Source of the DNA: a bacterium
GTDB lineage: Bacteria; Myxococcota; UBA727; JAUIJE01
Assembly (NCBI GenBank): GCA_030431455.1
Contig: JAUIJE010000010.1
Coordinates: 186,001 to 250,000 of the forward strand
DNA length: 64,000 nt
Direction: 5' to 3'
Below the pieces are notes generated by a model. That model was given only the letters and a program-made list of their open reading frames with translations, was not told where the DNA came from and ran no database searches. Both the position numbers and the translations under genes were made by a program. Shown here in pieces: positions 1 to 8,407 of this stretch (positions within the stretch are counted from its first letter, which is position 1; each line of letters starts with the position of its first letter).

Positions 1-885
1 CGCGAAGTGCAGGTGGGGGGTCGACGAGTGGCCCGAGCTGCCCACCAGCGCCAACAGTTGCCCGCAGGTCACGTAGTCCCCTTGCTCGACGAGGATGGAC
101 CACTTCTTGAGGTGCAGATAACGCGTGACCTGGCCGTCGGCGTGCAGAATCTCCACCCGGTTGGCCGGGGGAATCTCGGCATAGCCAGGACACTGCACCT
201 CCAGCCCCACCGCCCGGCATCGGTCGTACTCGCCGTCGTGTACGAGGGTGACCACGCCGTCGGCGGCGGCGTAGACCTCCGCGCTGCCGTTGTCCATGGT
301 CTCAAAACCCCCTTCGAGCAGGAAGTCCGACCCTTTGTGCCCGTCGTAGCAGTAAGGCACATTGCGGTCCTCGTAGTCGGCGCACAGCCCGAACACACTC
401 TCCGCCGGGTCATGGTCGAACCCGACCACAATGGGCCGGATGTACTCGTTGTTGTCGTTCTGCATCGGCAGGCGAAAGCGCGTCACCGCCGAGGCACACC
501 CCCCGCCGTCGCACCCCGGCGTGGACGCATCCGGCACCGAAGCGTCCGGCACCGCCGCGTCCGGCCACGAAGCATCCGGCACCGCCGCGTCCGGCACCGC
601 CGCGTCCGGCACCGCCGCGTCCGGCACCGCCGCGTCCGGCACCGAAGCATCCGGCACCGCCGCGTCGGCCCCCAACACCGCCCCCGCGTCGGGGCGCGCC
701 TCGGGCGCAGGCTCTCCGCTGTCGAACGGCCCCGCCCCATCCCAGACCTCGACGTCGGTCTGGGCATCCCGGGCAAGCGACCCGGGCCGCCCCGCGTCGT
801 CTCCCGGGGCCAGGCTTCCCCCGGTCCCGCATCCGCTGAGGGCGACCAGCGCCCCCAGGATCCACAATGACATTGTCGTTCGCAT
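1..885 (-). CDS. M23 family metallopeptidase lipoprotein (3' end outside window)
   Basis: Exported lipoprotein with a C-terminal M23 (LytM/lysostaphin type) domain, expected to cut or help cut peptidoglycan cross-bridges outside the inner membrane. The ATG at 885 opens a signal peptide ending in a lipobox (VALSGC, Cys19). A low-complexity stalk of about nine Pro-Asp-Ala-Ala-Val units follows, then the enzyme domain. Zinc ligands are visible in YDGHKGSDF (H-x3-D) and in TPHLHF (H-x-H), so the site looks intact. The reading frame runs off the left edge just after HLHF, so the C-terminus is not seen. The family call follows from the two metal motifs; substrate and any regulatory role are inferred. 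Confidence 0.85.
   Translation of the reverse strand, partial: MRTTMSLWILGALVALSGCGTGGSLAPGDDAGRPGSLARDAQTDVEVWDGAGPFDSGEPAPEARPDAGAVLGADAAVPDASVPDAAVPDAAVPDAAVPDAAVPDASWPDAAVPDASVPDASTPGCDGGGCASAVTRFRLPMQNDNNEYIRPIVVGFDHDPAESVFGLCADYEDRNVPYCYDGHKGSDFLLEGGFETMDNGSAEVYAAADGVVTLVHDGEYDRCRAVGLEVQCPGYAEIPPANRVEILHADGQVTRYLHLKKWSILVEQGDYVTCGQLLALVGSSGHSSTPHLHFA
527..661. repeat. 15-bp tandem repeat array inside the M23 gene
   Basis: Nine head-to-tail 15-nt units of the type GCGTCCGGCACCGCC, with A/G and GAA/GCC variants, encode the Pro-Asp-Ala-Ala/Ser-Val stalk on the minus strand. The unit length is a multiple of three, so changes in copy number would lengthen or shorten the stalk without breaking the frame. 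Confidence 0.9.
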
Positions 886-979
886 GGCTCGCCCGTGTGC
901 GGTTGGCTGTCCACAATAGCGCGCCCGGCGCGAACGCCTCGCGTCCCGCCCTGACAGTTGGCCCCACCGGCGCGGATGG

Positions 980-1150
980 TCAGTCCGCCTCCCCCCAGCG
1001 GCGCAGGGCCATGTCGCAGGCCTCGTCCAGGCTCGCGCCCCGGGGCAGGCAAATCGCTTCCCCGGTGCGCACGTTTTTGATCACCACCCAGCGTTCGTCG
1101 CGGTGGACGTGCAGGTCGGGTTCGGCGGGTGTCTCGCGGCTGATGCTCAT
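980..1150 (-). CDS. small hypothetical protein, 56 aa
   Basis: A 56-residue cytoplasmic-looking protein with no family I recognise. The ATG at 1150 is preceded by a strong Shine-Dalgarno sequence (GGGAGGA, 4 nt spacing), the main reason to accept such a short gene. The sequence is compact and charged, with a central strand-like stretch (RWVVIKNVRTGEAICL) and a C-terminal helix ending ALRRWGEAD. It stands alone between the SGNH gene and the M23 gene on the same strand. The 218 bases upstream (1151-1368) contain no other gene and would have to hold its promoter. No function is proposed. Confidence 0.55.
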   Translation of the reverse strand: MSISRETPAEPDLHVHRDERWVVIKNVRTGEAICLPRGASLDEACDMALRRWGEAD

Positions 1151-1368
1151 GGGGTCCTCCCTTGCGCCGGCACGTCGCAACCGACGTGCCACGTCGGGTT
1201 GCGCCGGTCACAGTCGCCCGCGCGGGCCGTGAGCGCCCCGGGCGAACCAAGCGAAGACCGCGCCGGCGCAGCTCCTCAAATGTTTGGGAATCGCCCAGAC
1301 ACATTTGTCGTGCGCGCCCTCTCATGTGGTCGCTGCGCACAGTTTGATCCGAGGGGTTTTGATCGCGC

Positions 1369-2406
1369 TCAGCGCGCGGCCAAAAAGCCCATCGCCACCA
1401 ACCGGTCCAAGAGCGCGGCGGTGAACCGCGGCGCGTCCTCGGCGTCGAGGTGCGACGTGTCCGGGCACACAAACGGCGGACCACCCAGGTCCTGGTGGTG
1501 CACGGTGAGCACCCCGGTCGCCCCGGTGAGCGTGTCCCAGAACGCCGCCCGCGGGTAGAACGCCTCCGAGAACGCCGCCGAGGCCCCGCTCACCGGGGGC
1601 GCGACGAACACCACATCGCCCCCCCGGGCCCGCAGCTGCGCGACGTGGGGGCGGACCTGGGCCACGTCGGCGCGCCACCGCGCGGGGTCCACGCTGCGCC
1701 CGGCCATGCGCGCGCGCATCTCCGCGTGCACCGCCGCGATCTGGCCGCGCAGGAGCTCGACGTCGACCCGGTCAAAATCGGCGGCGGCAAATCGGTCCGG
1801 CCCCATGACCACAAAGTGCGGCGGCACCGCCCGGCCGCGGGCCAGATTCTCCAGCACCCGGCGGGGCCGCAGATCAGCGTGTCGGAATGTCACTGCACTG
1901 GCGACCTGGGCCCGCAACCAGGCGTTGGTCCGCCCGTCGGGCCCGAGGTGGTGGACCCGGTCCACCGCCGGCCGTTGCTCCCGGTGGGCCTGGGGGGTCA
2001 AATCGGGCTCGGTCAAAAACCACAACACCCGCCCCGCGAACGCCTCGTCCGCCGTGAGGTCGACAAACGCCGCCCACGCGCCCCGGCCCCGCAGCGCGAG
2101 CTGCACCACGGTGGACTGTGGATAGCGGCGCCGCAAGGTGGGCCCGTGCACGTCGAGCTGGGCCCGGGACTTGCCGATGATCACGATGGTGTTCACGTCG
2201 TGGTTGCTGGCCCGGGCCCGGGCGATGGCCCACAGGTCCAGGTCCTCCGCGTCCGCGCTGGGCCGGTGCCCGGCCGCCCGCCACCCGCCCTCTGCCGCCC
2301 CCGCGAGGGCGCCGCAAACAAGCACCGCCGCGAGCACGGGCCGCGCCCACGGCCCCTCCGGCACCGCCCGGTGCAGGGCCTCAGAACTGGAAGTAGATGA
2401 ACGCAC
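1369..2406 (-). CDS. SGNH/AlgJ-like hydrolase or acetyltransferase partner of MBOAT
   Basis: 345-residue protein with an N-terminal membrane anchor or signal segment (~23-40) and an SGNH-hydrolase-like domain. The nucleophile block is IIGKSR (Ser80), and the C-terminal catalytic pair is PDTSHLD (Asp316, His319). In alginate-type acetylation systems an MBOAT protein passes acetyl groups across the membrane to a periplasmic SGNH enzyme, which esterifies the polymer. This gene directly follows the MBOAT gene and its GTG start at 2406 lies 26 bp inside it, supporting that pairing. There is no ATG near the N-terminus, so the GTG is chosen by position. The polymer substrate is unknown. Confidence 0.7.
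   Translation of the reverse strand: MRSSTSSSEALHRAVPEGPWARPVLAAVLVCGALAGAAEGGWRAAGHRPSADAEDLDLWAIARARASNHDVNTIVIIGKSRAQLDVHGPTLRRRYPQSTVVQLALRGRGAWAAFVDLTADEAFAGRVLWFLTEPDLTPQAHREQRPAVDRVHHLGPDGRTNAWLRAQVASAVTFRHADLRPRRVLENLARGRAVPPHFVVMGPDRFAAADFDRVDVELLRGQIAAVHAEMRARMAGRSVDPARWRADVAQVRPHVAQLRARGGDVVFVAPPVSGASAAFSEAFYPRAAFWDTLTGATGVLTVHHQDLGGPPFVCPDTSHLDAEDAPRFTAALLDRLVAMGFLAAR
1886..1897 (+). repeat. dispersed AATGYCAC-type oligonucleotide
   Basis: AATGTCACTGCA inside the SGNH gene. Read on the coding strand it is GCA GTG ACA TTC, using GCA and ACA where neighbouring codons favour GCC/GCG and ACC. Confidence 0.4.
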
Positions 2407-3802
2407 GTTCTTGTCCCGGGCTGACCAGCACCAAAAAATAGAGCAGAGCGACCATGACCGTGCGCGCCGCCGGCGGGACCTTGGCCGCCCACGCCTCGAG
2501 GGGCACATCCCGCAACAGGCGGTGGGCGGCGAGCAAGCCGAGGAGGACCGCGCCCACCAGCGACACCTCCCAGCCGGCCAGACGGTCGGGCCCCGCGTGC
2601 AGGCCCAGCAGCGCCTGCGCCACCGCCTTCGCCCGGGCCACGTCCGGGGCCACAAAGGGCACCCAGGCCAGCGTGACCAACAACCACGTCACCCCCGTGA
2701 GCGCGGCGCGCGCGGGCTTGGTGGCAAAAACCGGCCGGGCCCCGAACGCCTTTTTGAGCCCGTGCTCGACGACGAGGAACACCCCGTGCAGCAACCCCCA
2801 GATCACGAACGTCCAGGACGCGCCGTGCCAGAGCCCGCCGAGGAACATGGTCGCGACCAGCGCGGCCGCGGTGCGCCACGCGCCGTGCCGGCTGCCCCCG
2901 AGGGGGATGTAGAGATAGTCGCGCAGCCACGTCGACAGCGAGATGTGCCAACGCCGCCAAAAGTCGGAAAAACCGAGGGCGGCGTAGGGGGCACGGAAGT
3001 TGTCCGGGAGATGAAAGCCGAGGCACAACGCCACCCCGATGGCGCACGTCGAGTACCCGGAGAAATCAAAAAAGATCTGCCCGGCGAACGCCAGGGTGCC
3101 GGCCCAGGCGTCGGTGGTGCCCGGGAGCGCGGTCCCCGCGTAGACCACATCGACCACGGGTCCGAGCAGGGCGTCGGCGAGCACGACCTTCTGGAACAAG
3201 CCGAGGCCCAACAGGGCAAAGCCCCAGCCGATCTGATCGCGGGACGCGGAGCGGGGCTTTTCGGCCTGGGGCAGAAAATGGCCGGCCCGCACGATGGGCC
3301 CGGCCACGAGCTGGGGAAAGAATGTCACATACAACGCGTAGTCGAGCAGCGACCGCCCGGGGGTGAGGCGACCCCGGTACACGTCCAGGGTGTAGCTCAA
3401 CGTCTGGAAGGTATAAAAGGAGATGCCCACCGGGAGCACGATGTCGGGCACGCTCCAGTGACGTTGGCCCCCGGACCAGGCGCCGTCCAACCAGGCGAGG
3501 TTCTCGACGACAAAGCCCCCGTACTTGAAGTACGCGAGCAAGCCCAGGTTGATGGCCAGGCTGAGCGCCACGTAGGCCTTTTTGGTCGCCGCGCGGTCGC
3601 TGCGGTGCACCCGGTGCGCGATCCACCAATCCGCGCCGGTGGAAAGCCACAACAGGGCCACGAACGGGGGGTTCCAGGCCGCGTAGAAGACGTAGCTGGC
3701 CACCAGGAGCACGGTCTTCTTCGCCGGCCAGGACAGCCGGCTGCGGCACAGGCCGAGCACCACCACGAAGAACAGGGCAAAGGTGAGTGACGGGAACGTC
3801 AC
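2381..3802 (-). CDS. MBOAT family O-acyltransferase (AlgI-like)
   Basis: Multi-pass inner-membrane protein of 473 residues in the membrane-bound O-acyltransferase family, expected to move an acetyl or acyl group from a cytoplasmic donor to an exported acceptor. The hallmark is the conserved histidine in GGLWHGASWTF (His326), preceded by the family stretch FWRRWHISLSTWLRDYLYIP from about residue 281. The length is normal for the AlgI/DltB-like group. It starts with GTG at 3802, 10 bp after the methyltransferase stop, and its end overlaps the SGNH gene, so it sits inside an operon. DltB-type function is less likely because no dltA/C/D neighbours are present. Substrate unassigned. Confidence 0.88.
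   Translation of the reverse strand: MTFPSLTFALFFVVVLGLCRSRLSWPAKKTVLLVASYVFYAAWNPPFVALLWLSTGADWWIAHRVHRSDRAATKKAYVALSLAINLGLLAYFKYGGFVVENLAWLDGAWSGGQRHWSVPDIVLPVGISFYTFQTLSYTLDVYRGRLTPGRSLLDYALYVTFFPQLVAGPIVRAGHFLPQAEKPRSASRDQIGWGFALLGLGLFQKVVLADALLGPVVDVVYAGTALPGTTDAWAGTLAFAGQIFFDFSGYSTCAIGVALCLGFHLPDNFRAPYAALGFSDFWRRWHISLSTWLRDYLYIPLGGSRHGAWRTAAALVATMFLGGLWHGASWTFVIWGLLHGVFLVVEHGLKKAFGARPVFATKPARAALTGVTWLLVTLAWVPFVAPDVARAKAVAQALLGLHAGPDRLAGWEVSLVGAVLLGLLAAHRLLRDVPLEAWAAKVPPAARTVMVALLYFLVLVSPGQERAFIYFQF
3321..3332 (+). repeat. dispersed 12-mer AATGTCACATAC, copy 1
   Basis: AATGTCACATAC within the MBOAT gene; the coding strand reads TAT GTG ACA TTC. The same 12-mer occurs inverted at 9451 and 28939. 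Confidence 0.45.
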
Positions 3803-3812
3803 CGCGCGGCCC

Positions 3813-4331
3813 TCACCCGGCCTCGGCCCGGACGCGGGTGGTGTACACGTCGCCGCGCTCCCCCTCGTCGGAGAGGGTCACGGTCAGGCCCGCGGCCTGG
3901 CACAGAGCCCGCCCCTCGCCCGCGGCGAGCGCAAAGTGGGCGCGGCGGGGCCGGTCCCGCTTGGCCCGGTTTTGTTCGTGAAAGGTCTCGCACAGCAACA
4001 CGCCGCCCGGGGCGAGCACCCGCGCGACGTCGACGAACAAGGGCCGGTGCAAAAAGTACGTGACCACCACGAGGTCGTACGCGGCGGTGTCGTCGGGCAA
4101 GAGACCGTGCGCCTCGACGTCCCGCTCGATCAGCCGCGCGCCCGGCGCGCGTTGGGCCGCCACCGCCAGCGCGGCGGGGTCCGCGTCGAGACCGGTGACG
4201 GCCCAGCCGCGGTCGGCCAGCCACGCCAGGTGTCTGCCTTGGCCGCAGGCCACGTCCAGGGCGCGACCGGGCGCGAGCGCCCCCGCCTGCTCGACGACGA
4301 ACGGGAGGGGGCGGCCCACGGGGTGGTTCAT
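3813..4331 (-). CDS. class I SAM-dependent methyltransferase
   Basis: A 172-residue Rossmann-fold methyltransferase. Motif I is ALDVACGQGRHLAWLA near residue 27, the acidic loop is GLDADPAAL, and the post-II motif region holds YDLVVVTYFLHRPLF. The remainder (LAPGGVLLCETF) matches the TehB/UbiE-like small methyltransferases. The ATG at 4331 is preferred; a GTG at 4364 would add 11 residues and overlap the upstream protease gene. It lies between the second M16 protease (13 bp upstream) and MBOAT (10 bp downstream), so it is co-transcribed with both. The acceptor cannot be read from the sequence; a small molecule or envelope precursor is as likely as a protein. Confidence 0.8.
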   Translation of the reverse strand: MNHPVGRPLPFVVEQAGALAPGRALDVACGQGRHLAWLADRGWAVTGLDADPAALAVAAQRAPGARLIERDVEAHGLLPDDTAAYDLVVVTYFLHRPLFVDVARVLAPGGVLLCETFHEQNRAKRDRPRRAHFALAAGEGRALCQAAGLTVTLSDEGERGDVYTTRVRAEAG

Positions 4332-4344
4332 CCGGGGGGCCCGG

Positions 4345-5835
4345 TCACCGGGCGATGTCGTCACCGGGCGCGCTCACCACGACCTCGAAGAGGCCGAGCT
4401 TGTCCACCGCGTCCTTGTGCGCAGCCGCGTCCCCGACGAGCACCACCGTGAGCCCCTCGGTGGCCAAGGCGCGCTCGGCCGCGGCCTTGACGTCCTCTTT
4501 GGTCACCGCCTTGACCCCCTCGAGCAGCTTTTCGAAATGGTCCAGCGGCCGGCTGTACACAAACAGCTCGGTGGCGGCCTGGCCCATGGCCGAGATGGTC
4601 TCGAACTTGCCGGGCAGCGACTTGATGATGTTGTCCTTGGCCAGGGCCAGCTCTTGGTCGCTCACCTCGGTGGTGCGCATCTTGTCAAACTCCGCGAAGA
4701 ACTCCTTGACCGCGTCCGCGGTGTGGGGTGCAACCACATTGGCCCCGGCGATGAACGGTCCCGGACCATTGCGCGCGTCCACGAACGAGAACGCCCCGTA
4801 ACTCCAGGCCTTGTCTTCGCGCAGGTTCATGTTGAGGCGCGAGCTGAACATGCCGCCCAGCACTTGGTTCATCACGTCGAGCTTGATCTCGTCCGGGTCC
4901 CCGGCCGCGATCAGCGAGCGCCCGAGCCAGATCACGGTCTGGGGCGAACCCGGCGCGACCTGCACAAAATGGATCTTGGTCGTGGGCGGCTTGGGCGCGG
5001 CGGGGGCTTTGGGCCGCTTGGCCTTGCCCCGCCACTTGCCGAGCACCTTGTCCGCCAATGCCTGTGCATCTTCCAGGGTCACGTCCCCGGCGAACACCAG
5101 CGACGCGGCCTTGGGCCCGAAGTTCGACTTGAAGAACTTCTTCACGTCGTTGACGCTGATTTTGCCCACCGACGCCTCGGTGCCCGATCCCGGCTGGCCA
5201 TAGGGGTGGTCCTTGCCGTAGGCGACCTCCACCGCGGTCTCGGCCACCACCGCCCGGGGGTTGCCTTTTTGGGCCACCAGCCCGGCCAGCACCTGGCTCT
5301 TTTGCCGTTCAAACGCGTCCTTGGGGAAGCTCGGCTTCTGCACCACCGTCGACAAGAGCTCGAGACCGGCCTCGAGGTTGCGGCGCAACAGGCGCACCGA
5401 CACCACCCCGGCCTCGCGGTCGTTGCCCACCTGCAGGGTGGTGCCCAGCGCAGAGAACGCTTCGGCCAGCTCCACCGCGCTCATGTCCCCCGCGCCCTCG
5501 TCGAGCATCGCGTAGGTCATGTTCGCCAGGCCGGGCTTTTTGCCGTCGAGGGCCGAGCCCGAGGTGAGCACCACCCGCACATCGACGATGGGCAGGCTGT
5601 GCTCCTCGACCACCATCAGGGTGAGCCCGTTTTTGAGCTCGGCCTTTTGGAAGCCCGGCAATGTCACTTGACCAGGTTCGCCGGCCTGCGGCCGCTCCTT
5701 GCGGAACGGCTCGTCGGGGCCCTTGCGCAGCTTGACCTCGGGCTCGGTGGGCTTGGGCTCGGGGTCGCCCCCGCACGCGGTCAACGACAGCCCCAGGGCG
5801 ATCACGGCCCGCCACAGCAATTTGCGCGCGTTCAT
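4345..5835 (-). CDS. M16 family peptidase-like lipoprotein, non-catalytic subunit
   Basis: 496-residue lipoprotein (lipobox SLTACG, Cys21) with the two-lobe M16 fold. The N-terminal lobe is recognisable from LKNGLTLMVVEEHSLPIVDV, but the zinc site HxxEH is absent: the matching position reads MTYAMLDEG. M16 pairs commonly consist of one chain with the zinc site and one substrate-binding chain without it, and the gene immediately upstream encodes the HLFEH chain. Their 4-bp overlap (ATGA, 5832-5835) fits equal production of two subunits. The Tyr/Arg-rich half expected in the partner is present in the C-terminal lobe (SRPLDHFEKLLEG region). Probable periplasmic or outer-membrane-attached peptide-degrading complex. 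Confidence 0.85.
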   Translation of the reverse strand: MNARKLLWRAVIALGLSLTACGGDPEPKPTEPEVKLRKGPDEPFRKERPQAGEPGQVTLPGFQKAELKNGLTLMVVEEHSLPIVDVRVVLTSGSALDGKKPGLANMTYAMLDEGAGDMSAVELAEAFSALGTTLQVGNDREAGVVSVRLLRRNLEAGLELLSTVVQKPSFPKDAFERQKSQVLAGLVAQKGNPRAVVAETAVEVAYGKDHPYGQPGSGTEASVGKISVNDVKKFFKSNFGPKAASLVFAGDVTLEDAQALADKVLGKWRGKAKRPKAPAAPKPPTTKIHFVQVAPGSPQTVIWLGRSLIAAGDPDEIKLDVMNQVLGGMFSSRLNMNLREDKAWSYGAFSFVDARNGPGPFIAGANVVAPHTADAVKEFFAEFDKMRTTEVSDQELALAKDNIIKSLPGKFETISAMGQAATELFVYSRPLDHFEKLLEGVKAVTKEDVKAAAERALATEGLTVVLVGDAAAHKDAVDKLGLFEVVVSAPGDDIAR

Positions 5836-7451
5836 GAGGCACCCCCTTCCTCGGCTTTGCCCTCGGTGGGCGCGGCCTTGTCCTCGGCTCCATCCTTCTT
5901 GTCGTCGGCGGGCGCGGCCTCGGCTTTCTCCGCGGCGGCCTTTTCCGCGGCGGCTTTTTCCGCCGCCGCCTTCTCCGCGGCCGCGGCTTGTTCGGCCGCG
6001 AGCTCCTCGGGGGTCAGGGGCTGCACGATCATGATCGCGGCCTTGTCTCGGGCCAAAAAGCCCTTCACCGCTTCGCTGACTTTCTCCGGGGTCACCGCCC
6101 GGTAGCGCTCAAGGTCCTTCTGTAGGTAGTCGGGCTCGCCGAGGTAGTGGTTGTAGAGCTGGAGCTGCTCGGCCTTGCCCGAGAAGCCCCCGATTTTTTG
6201 CAGGCCGAACAAGCGCTCGGTCTCGAGGGCGTTGAGCGCGTTGGTGACCTTTTTCTGCTCAGGCGGAAGGTCGGACAGCTCCGCGAGGTAGGCGAACACC
6301 AGCTCCACTGTCTCGGTGGCGTCGACGTCCGGCTTCAGGGTGATGTCGATCTGGAACGTGGAGACGTTTTGGTTGGACGACTGGTAGGCGGACACCGATT
6401 GGGCCACCTGCTCCCCCTCGACCAACGCTTGGTACAGCGTCGAGGCTTTGCCCCGGGCCAAGATCTGCGCCACCACGTCGAGGGCCGCGTCACCCTCGGC
6501 GAAGAACGCGGGGGTCAGCCACATGATTTCGATTTTGGGCAGCTTGCCCACCCGCTCTTTGAACGTGAACGTGAAGCCCTTGTCCACCGTCGGGGGCGCG
6601 ACCTCCTTTTTGGCCGGCTTGTCCCAGGGGGGCAGGGTCCCGAAGTACTTCTCGATCGCCACCCGGGCGACCTTGGGGTCGAAGTCGCCGGCGAGGGTCA
6701 AGGTGGCGTTCGACGGGGCATAGTACGTATCGTAGAAGCCGCGCACGTCGTCGAGGGTGGCGGCGTCGAGGTCGGCCAGGCTCCCGATCACCATGCCATA
6801 GTAGGGGTGGGTCTTGGGGAACACCTTTTGCCACAGGGCCTCTTCGGCCATGCCGTAAGGCGCGTTCTCGATGCCCTGGAGGCGCTCGTTTTTGACCACC
6901 CCGCGCTGCTCGTCGAGCTTGGCCTGGGTCATGCCGTCCATCAGGTAGCCCATCCGGTCGGCTTCGAGCCACAACGCCAGCTCGAGCTCGTGGCTGGGCA
7001 CGACCTCGAAGTAGTTGGTGCGGTCCTCGTTGGTGGTGCCGTTGACCATGCCATTGCGCACCGAAGACCCGGCCTCCTCGAGGTACGCGATGTGTTTGTC
7101 CTCGCCGACGTTGGGCGTGCCCTGGAACATCAGGTGCTCGAAGAGGTGGGCAAACCCGGTCTTGCCCGCGGCCTCGTGAAAAGCGCCCACGTGGTACCAC
7201 ACGCTCACCGCCACGAACGGGGTGCGGTGGTCCTCGTGCAGGATGACCTCCAGGCCGTTTTTCAACGTGAAGCGTTCGTAGGGGATCGACAGCCCATCGT
7301 CCCCGCCGTCGGCGGCGGGCGCGTCGGCCGCCGGTGTGCCCTCGGCGGCGGGGGCCTCGGCGGCCTCGTCTTGGGCGAAGGCCAACCCCGGGGCCATCAA
7401 TGCGCACAGAATGGGCATGAGGCGGGGGGAGGAAGAGTTCGGCAGGGTCAT
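5832..7451 (-). CDS. M16 family zinc metallopeptidase, catalytic subunit
   Basis: 539-residue exported protease. An N-terminal signal peptide ends near LAFAQ (~27) and is followed by an Ala/Glu-rich linker. The catalytic inverzincin motif is HLFEH (His102, Glu105, His106) in GFAHLFEHLMFQGT, with the distal Glu expected in the NERLQG region. The last ~60 residues are a Lys/Ala/Glu tail with repeated EKAAAEKAAA units, which probably forms a charged helix. It is the first gene of a run with the non-catalytic M16 chain, methyltransferase, MBOAT and SGNH genes. Likely role: degradation of peptides or lipoprotein fragments in the envelope together with the partner chain. The Lys/Ala tail is unusual for the family. 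Confidence 0.9.
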   Translation of the reverse strand: MTLPNSSSPRLMPILCALMAPGLAFAQDEAAEAPAAEGTPAADAPAADGGDDGLSIPYERFTLKNGLEVILHEDHRTPFVAVSVWYHVGAFHEAAGKTGFAHLFEHLMFQGTPNVGEDKHIAYLEEAGSSVRNGMVNGTTNEDRTNYFEVVPSHELELALWLEADRMGYLMDGMTQAKLDEQRGVVKNERLQGIENAPYGMAEEALWQKVFPKTHPYYGMVIGSLADLDAATLDDVRGFYDTYYAPSNATLTLAGDFDPKVARVAIEKYFGTLPPWDKPAKKEVAPPTVDKGFTFTFKERVGKLPKIEIMWLTPAFFAEGDAALDVVAQILARGKASTLYQALVEGEQVAQSVSAYQSSNQNVSTFQIDITLKPDVDATETVELVFAYLAELSDLPPEQKKVTNALNALETERLFGLQKIGGFSGKAEQLQLYNHYLGEPDYLQKDLERYRAVTPEKVSEAVKGFLARDKAAIMIVQPLTPEELAAEQAAAAEKAAAEKAAAEKAAAEKAEAAPADDKKDGAEDKAAPTEGKAEEGGAS

Positions 7452-7568
7452 CCGCGTTCCTTTCCGACGCCGTGCTGGCGACCGCGCCGGTATAACGCGT
7501 CAGCGCAAAATTGAAATGAAGCGCGGACGCCCCCCTGGGCGGGTCATGACCCACCCGGCGCGCGCATA

Positions 7569-7579
7569 TGCCACTGCAT
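7569..7579 (+). repeat. dispersed TGCCACTGCAT, intergenic copy
   Basis: TGCCACTGCAT in the spacer between the M16 operon and the 62-aa gene. It is the one clear copy of this motif outside a gene, so codon choice cannot explain it. Confidence 0.4.
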
Positions 7580-7602
7580 TTCCCCGGCGTGGCCGGCGCA
7601 CG

Positions 7603-7791
7603 CTACTCGTCGCGCCCGAGCCGGAGGTCCCAGAGCGAAGCGCCCGGCGCCGCGGGGGCGGCGGGACGCGTCGACACCGGGTCCTGCCCCAACCGGGCAC
7701 GGTGGGCCGCGCCCGGTTCGCGTCGACGACGAAGCCGCTCCCGGAGCTCAGCCACGGACGGAATTTGTGCGAACGGCTCGTCGTGGCTCAC
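7603..7791 (-). CDS. small basic protein, 62 aa, coupled to the amber-interrupted gene
   Basis: A 62-residue protein, strongly basic in the middle (ELRERLRRRREPG) with a Pro/Ala linker and the C-terminus SLWDLRLGRDE. I do not recognise a family. Its GTG start (7791) overlaps the stop of the upstream gene by 4 bp (GTGA), the usual sign of translational coupling in this window. That overlap, and the absence of another sensible gene in this stretch, are the evidence for it. If the upstream gene really terminates at its internal TAG, translation of this gene would probably fall as well. Function unknown. Confidence 0.45.
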   Translation of the reverse strand: MSHDEPFAQIPSVAELRERLRRRREPGAAHRARLGQDPVSTRPAAPAAPGASLWDLRLGRDE

Positions 7792-8171
7792 AAGGTGAAG
7801 CCCACGTTCAGCGCGGGCTCGAAGTCGGAGCCGTGCGGGGGCACCTGGACGGTGACGTCGTACCCTTTTCCCCGCAGGGCGACCGCGCTCGCCTCCAGCG
7901 CGTCGACGAGCTGGTCGTGGGTCGGCGCCGGCCCCTCGCCCTCCCCGTTCCGGAGCTGGGAACGAATCTGCATCGCGGCAATGCTGAACTGCACCGGCTC
8001 GGTGGTGTCGATGCCGCGCGCGTGGGCGATGGCCTCGAACTACCGGATGGTGTCGGCCAGGATCTGTTCGACCGCGCCCATGATCTGCTTTTTCACCGCC
8101 GGGTCCGATGTCGGCGCAGCGGTTCGCGCCACGGACCCAGCGGCGGATGAGGTCAGTTTTTGAATCGGCAT
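7788..8171 (-). pseudogene. 127-codon gene with an in-frame amber codon at codon 44
   Basis: From the ATG at 8171, which follows an excellent Shine-Dalgarno sequence (GGGAGGGA), the frame runs to a TGA at 7788 and is broken only by one TAG at 8040-8042. Both sides read like one soluble protein: the first half ends VEQILADTIR, the second begins FEAIAHARGIDTTEP and continues through QLVDALEASAVALRGKGYDVTV. TAG differs by one base from TAC or TAT, so a Tyr at this place would be natural. Explanations are a nonsense mutation, a sequencing error, or read-through. A downstream restart at the GTG at 7994 is possible but has no visible ribosome site. Family not recognised. Confidence 0.6.
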
Positions 8172-8407
8172 CGGTCCCTCCCGGGGTGGATGAAATTGCC
8201 CGTCAGGGGCGTCTAGCCGCGGGGGGCGCCCGGTTGGCCTGAAAGGCCTCTGAAACGGCCTCCCGGGCCGCCCGATCGGCGGGAATCAAGCGGTCCCGGG
8301 CTGGGTTTTGTAGGTTGTTCGTCGTGTCGATGCGCGCGACCGCCTTGTCCCCGCGTCGCTCACGGTTATGGGTGGAAGGTGTGTTCCGCTCGCTCTGGAG
8401 ACCGACC

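Noticed and set aside
2138-3790. Long plus-strand open frame opposite the MBOAT and SGNH genes
   Set aside because: Reads as Gln/Arg/Pro-rich non-protein with no motif, while the opposite strand has an intact MBOAT gene; a GC-rich shadow frame.
4345-5835. M16 chain without HxxEH considered as a decayed gene
   Set aside because: Loss of the zinc site is normal for one of the two chains in M16 pairs, and the zinc-bearing partner is adjacent and intact.
4060-6105. 681-codon plus-strand open frame over the M16 genes
   Set aside because: Composition (His/Arg/Leu) and lack of motifs mark it as antisense of the proteases.
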